Of a stretch of DNA of 64,000 bases, positions 60,633 to 64,000 are shown in pieces (the first letter of the stretch is position 1; each line of letters begins with the position of its first letter). This DNA is from Kriegella sp963975415. GTDB taxonomy: Bacteria; Bacteroidota; Bacteroidia; Flavobacteriales; Flavobacteriaceae. The notes beneath the pieces were generated by a model. That model ran no database searches. It worked only from the letters and a program-made list of their open reading frames with translations, and was not told where the DNA came from. A program made the translations under genes and the position numbers. Location of the stretch: NCBI RefSeq assembly GCF_963975415.1, contig NZ_CAXBGN010000006.1, positions 1 to 64,000 of the forward strand, read 5' to 3'.

Positions 60633-63600
60633 TTAAGAGGTAGCGGTCTGTAACTGCTGGTTGAGTATTTCCTGTATTTCTGGTTTGCAACTTCCGCAGC
60701 CGAGACCAGCTCCGGTTTCTGAACAAAGCTTGGCAAACTCTCCGCATCCATTGCGAATGGTATCGATGATATTGCCCTCACCCACTTGACTGCATGAGCA
60801 GACCAGTTTTCCTTTCATGGGTACCGAACTAGCGTTACCGCGTAAAAGTTCATTTCGCTTTTCCGAGAGTTCGATTTCTTCCTCGATAAGTCTTTTGAAT
60901 TCGGCAAATTCATTCTTATCTCCCATCAATATAGCACCAAGAAGTGTATCGTCTTTTACGATACACTTTTTATAATATCGTTTACTGACATCCATAAAAA
61001 TGATTTCTTCATAGCTGGTATCGTTAACCGGAGCGTTTACCATGCCTAGACTGCAGAGGTCAAGGTTTTCAAATTTTAGGATATTCATAAGAACCGAACC
61101 GTTATAGATACTTCCGAAATCACCCATAATATATTTTGCTGCGATATCGGCCTGTTGTTCGGCGGCAGAGGTTATTCCGAAAAGACCATTTTTGAACTCT
61201 GCGATTTCACCAAGTGCAAAAATATTGGGTTCACTACTTTGTAAATATTCATTGACCTGAACCCCTCTGCCTGTTTTTAGGTTGGCTTGTTTTGCAAGTT
61301 CAATGTTTGGACGTGTACCAATGGCAAAAACGATGGCATTACATTTAATGGTTCTACCTGTTTTTAAGGTAACGGTCAAGGAGTTTTTTATGCCTTTTTC
61401 TTCAAACACGGTGCTAACCTCATTGTCGAAATAGGTTTTTATGCCTCTTTCGGCTACGTCTTCGGCCAATAATCTACTGGCTATGCTATCTAATTGTCGC
61501 TCCATTAGGCGAGGAGCCCGTTGAATAATACTAATGTTGACATTCTTCCTTTTGAGTGCGGCCGCCAGCTCAAGCCCTAATAGCCCCCCTCCGACAACAA
61601 CCACGTGCTGTTCTGATTCAGGAAGTCCGGTTTCTTGCAAGTATGTACGAAGTTTGTCGGCATCGCCACGTTCACGCATAGTGAAGCGTCCTGGCATTTT
61701 TATTTGCACATCACTGGGTACAAAGGCTCGGCTTCCTGTTGCCATGATCAATATATCGTAAGAGTGTTCTATATTGAGGTCATCGATAATCGTTTTGGTT
61801 TTTGCCTCGACTTTAGCTACTCCTACGCCTGCATGAAGATGTACTTTGAGTTTTTCAAGTTCTCCTTTTTTGAGTTTTTCAAGGGCTTTCCAAGAAAGCT
61901 CTTCGCTGATGTATTCGGGTAATAGCACGCGATTATAGAAGGGGTCGTCTTCTCTTGAAAATACATGCAGTTCATCAATTTCATTTTTCTCCCGATACGT
62001 TTGTATAAACCGATAAGCGGCGGCACCGGCACCGATTATCAAAATTTTCTGCTTTGGTTTTATGTATTTCTCGACAGCAACAGCGCAATACTTAAAGTCG
62101 GGTTCTTTTGAAACGGGGTCTACAAGGTCGTTGGTGATGTTATTGGCTCTTCCAAAATCATTGTTGAGTAGTTTTCCCCAGTGCATTGGCAAGAAGACCA
62201 CACCCTCACGAATGTCAAAATTCACCTTGACCTTGACCTGTACTTGGCCCCTTCTACTCTTTACGACGGCAATATCGCCATTTTTGAGTTTACGAAGATA
62301 GGCATCTACTTTGTTCATTTCGAGGTACGGTTCTGGAATATGGGTCAGCAATCGTTTTACTTTTCCCGTTTTAGTTCGCGTGTGCCATTGGTCACGTACC
62401 CTGCCCGTATTCAGTATTAAGGGATATTCGTTAGTAGTCGTTTCAGAACTATTATATATTTTTTGAGGAGCATTGAAGTGTGATTTGCCGTCGTTTGTAA
62501 AAAAGCGGCCGTCGGTAAACAATCTAGGTGTTCCTTTATGGGAGGGGTGTGGTACGGGCCACTGAAAACTGCCCTCGTTTTTCAATCGCTCGTACGATAA
62601 ACCGGAAATATCGATTTCCGTGCCCTTTGTCAACAGACAATGTTCGTCGTATACCTCGGATGCATTTTGATAATCAAAACCTGAATAGCCCATTTTTTGT
62701 GCGAACCGCCATAAAATTTCGGCGTCGGGCATAGCTTCTCCGGGAGCGTCAATAGCTTTGGGGAGGTAACTAATGCGACGTTCCGAATTGGTCATTGTAC
62801 CTTCTTTTTCCAACCAGGCTGCAGCCGGTAAAAGTAAATCGGCAAATTTCGTGGTTTCCGAATTATGGGAAATGTCTTGAACTACCACGAAATTAGCGTT
62901 TTTCAGGGCTCTTTCTACTTTATGCACGTTAGGCATGCTTACGGCAGGGTTGGTACAGATAATCCAAACCGCTTTCATTTTTCCACTTTCGAGGGCATCG
63001 AACATCTCGGTAGCAGTATACCCTGGCTCTGATTGTATTTCTTTTCCACCCCAGAACTGGCTTACTTCTTGGCGATGCTTCGGATTGCTCAATTCTCGGT
63101 GTGCCGCTAAGAGGTTCGCCATGCCGCCTACCTCCCGGCCTCCCATGGCATTAGGTTGCCCGGTAAGGGAGAAGGGGCCTGCGCCGGGCTTTCCTATTTG
63201 TCCAGTAAGTAATGAAAGGTTCATCAGGGCCACATTCTTGGAAACTCCAATGACACTTTGATTGAGCCCCATCGTCCACATACTGATAAAAGCCTTGGCA
63301 TTGCCGATATACTGGGCCGCTTTGCGAATATCCTCTACATCGATTCCGCAAAGATCGGCAGCTTTCCGCAGTGAGAGCTGAAAAGCACTTTCTTTGCATG
63401 CTTCGAAATTTACCGTATGCTTTTTAATAAAGCTTTTGTCTATTTTTTTCTTCTCGATCAACCAGCGTGCAATGGCATTGAATAAAATCACATCGGTGCC
63501 CGGTAATATCTGTAAATGTAAATCGGCCGATGCGCAGGTCTGTGTTTTTCGTGGGTCTACCACAATAATTTTTACGTTCGGGTTTTCTTCTTTGTGTTTT

Positions 63601-64000
63601 TCAATTCTTCTAAAAAGTATCGGGTGGCACCATGCAGGATTAGCTCCCGCAATCAAAAAGCAATCGGAAAGTTCTATGTCATCATATGAGATGGGTACCG
63701 AATCTTCTCCCACCAATTTTTTATACCCTACAACCGCAGAACTCATACAGAGCCTAGAGTTGGTATCAATATTATTAGTGCCTATAAAGCCTTTCGTTAG
63801 CTTATTTACTAAATAATACTCTTCAGTGAGACATTGTCCGGAAACGTAAAAACCGACACTGTCGGGCCCGTGTTTTTCTATGATACTCTTAAAGACAGAA
63901 ACAGCTCTATCAAATGCCGTATCCCAGCTAATGCGTTCCATCGGATGGTTTCTGCTCCACCGCATTTCGGGGTAAAGAATTCGATCGCTTATATCTTGGG
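60633..64000 (-). CDS. Assimilatory nitrate reductase fused to FAD/[2Fe-2S] module (5' end cut)
   Basis: Visible are about 1120 codons; the frame stays open to the right edge (SDRILYPEMRWSRNHPMERISW), so the start and N-terminal iron-sulfur part lie outside. Order: molybdopterin oxidoreductase (FYVSGQCLTEEYYL, RLCMSSAVVGYK, GANPAWCHPILFRRIE, GLNQSVIGVSKNVALMNLSLLTGQIGKPGAG, then molydopterin-binding C-terminal part); a NirB/NasB-like FAD-NAD(P)H oxidoreductase (ILIIGAGAAAYRFI, FYNRVLLPEYI, VVVGGGLLGLELAAAL, FALGEIAEF); and a C-terminal BFD-like [2Fe-2S] domain (CSC, then CGSC). So the catalytic and electron-input parts, separate as NasC and NasB in Bacillus, are one chain here. It reduces nitrate to nitrite for nitrogen uptake and precedes the rubredoxin gene by 10 bp. 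Confidence 0.9.
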   Translation of the reverse strand, partial: QDISDRILYPEMRWSRNHPMERISWDTAFDRAVSVFKSIIEKHGPDSVGFYVSGQCLTEEYYLVNKLTKGFIGTNNIDTNSRLCMSSAVVGYKKLVGEDSVPISYDDIELSDCFLIAGANPAWCHPILFRRIEKHKEENPNVKIIVVDPRKTQTCASADLHLQILPGTDVILFNAIARWLIEKKKIDKSFIKKHTVNFEACKESAFQLSLRKAADLCGIDVEDIRKAAQYIGNAKAFISMWTMGLNQSVIGVSKNVALMNLSLLTGQIGKPGAGPFSLTGQPNAMGGREVGGMANLLAAHRELSNPKHRQEVSQFWGGKEIQSEPGYTATEMFDALESGKMKAVWIICTNPAVSMPNVHKVERALKNANFVVVQDISHNSETTKFADLLLPAAAWLEKEGTMTNSERRISYLPKAIDAPGEAMPDAEILWRFAQKMGYSGFDYQNASEVYDEHCLLTKGTEIDISGLSYERLKNEGSFQWPVPHPSHKGTPRLFTDGRFFTNDGKSHFNAPQKIYNSSETTTNEYPLILNTGRVRDQWHTRTKTGKVKRLLTHIPEPYLEMNKVDAYLRKLKNGDIAVVKSRRGQVQVKVKVNFDIREGVVFLPMHWGKLLNNDFGRANNITNDLVDPVSKEPDFKYCAVAVEKYIKPKQKILIIGAGAAAYRFIQTYREKNEIDELHVFSREDDPFYNRVLLPEYISEELSWKALEKLKKGELEKLKVHLHAGVGVAKVEAKTKTIIDDLNIEHSYDILIMATGSRAFVPSDVQIKMPGRFTMRERGDADKLRTYLQETGLPESEQHVVVVGGGLLGLELAAALKRKNVNISIIQRAPRLMERQLDSIASRLLAEDVAERGIKTYFDNEVSTVFEEKGIKNSLTVTLKTGRTIKCNAIVFAIGTRPNIELAKQANLKTGRGVQVNEYLQSSEPNIFALGEIAEFKNGLFGITSAAEQQADIAAKYIMGDFGSIYNGSVLMNILKFENLDLCSLGMVNAPVNDTSYEEIIFMDVSKRYYKKCIVKDDTLLGAILMGDKNEFAEFKRLIEEEIELSEKRNELLRGNASSVPMKGKLVCSCSQVGEGNIIDTIRNGCGEFAKLCSETGAGLGCGSCKPEIQEILNQQLQTATS

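Noticed and set aside
60623..60781. In-frame extension of the rubredoxin protein
   Set aside because: It lies inside the end of the nitrate reductase gene, which is clearly coding for its cysteine-rich C-terminus there.
1..64000. Mobile elements, CRISPR arrays, tRNA or rRNA genes
   Set aside because: I looked for transposase-like proteins, repeat-spacer periodicity and tRNA-like ends and saw none; a dedicated RNA search was not possible.

Overview
The window looks like chromosome of a marine, polysaccharide-degrading Flavobacteriaceae (Bacteroidota; the feel is Zobellia/Maribacter/Arenibacter, an inference from gene content only). Supporting signs are three SusC/SusD pairs, an ECF sigma/FecR/STN-SusC signalling set, four lipoprotein sulfatases, an NhaD sodium/proton antiporter, AT-rich spacers, few Shine-Dalgarno sequences and several TAnnTTTG-type -7 boxes. 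I saw no insertion sequence, CRISPR array, tRNA or rRNA.

Layout. (1) 288-5516 (+): a tightly packed uronate-type cassette (GH88 unsaturated glucuronyl hydrolase, Old-Yellow-Enzyme family oxidoreductase, SDR, DUF3311-like small membrane protein, SSS symporter). (2) 5640-10329 (-): SusC/SusD pair 1. (3) 10707-20853 (-): an eight-gene sugar-oxidation operon (ThuA lipoprotein, TIM-barrel isomerase, two Gfo/Idh/MocA dehydrogenases, zinc alcohol dehydrogenase, DUF1059 protein, NAD-dependent epimerase, and a PVC-type dehydrogenase/cytochrome c fusion). (4) 21164-25692 (+): an AraC regulator followed by an MFS permease, a D-tagatose/D-psicose 3-epimerase-like protein and a second ThuA lipoprotein. 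(5) 25932-32145 (+): SusC/SusD pair 2 and a sulfatase. (6) 32189-39530: ECF sigma factor and FecR anti-sigma encoded divergently, then STN-SusC/SusD pair 3. (7) 39870-44426 (+): three more sulfatases. (8) 44461-64000: a housekeeping/nitrogen block with an EamA permease, gltD-gltB, an acyl-CoA dehydrogenase, a glutamate-type dehydrogenase, nhaD, exbB-exbD-tonB-folC, and a nitrate-assimilation pair (rubredoxin protein and a nitrate reductase fused to its FAD electron-input module, cut by the right edge).

How it may work together. SusCD complexes import sulfated oligosaccharides using the TonB-ExbBD energy supply. Lipoprotein sulfatases desulfate them, and GH88 removes unsaturated uronic acid in the cytoplasm. 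The ThuA/Gfo-Idh-MocA/epimerase/cytochrome set points to oxidised (for example 3-keto) sugar intermediates, partly handled outside the inner membrane. The most distinctive signal is an 18-bp perfect inverted repeat (25 of 26 when extended) on each side of the araC gene. One copy overlaps the likely araC -7 box and the other sits upstream of the likely permease promoter; a weaker copy lies upstream of susC pair 1. This suggests one AraC-type regulator controls the sugar divergon.
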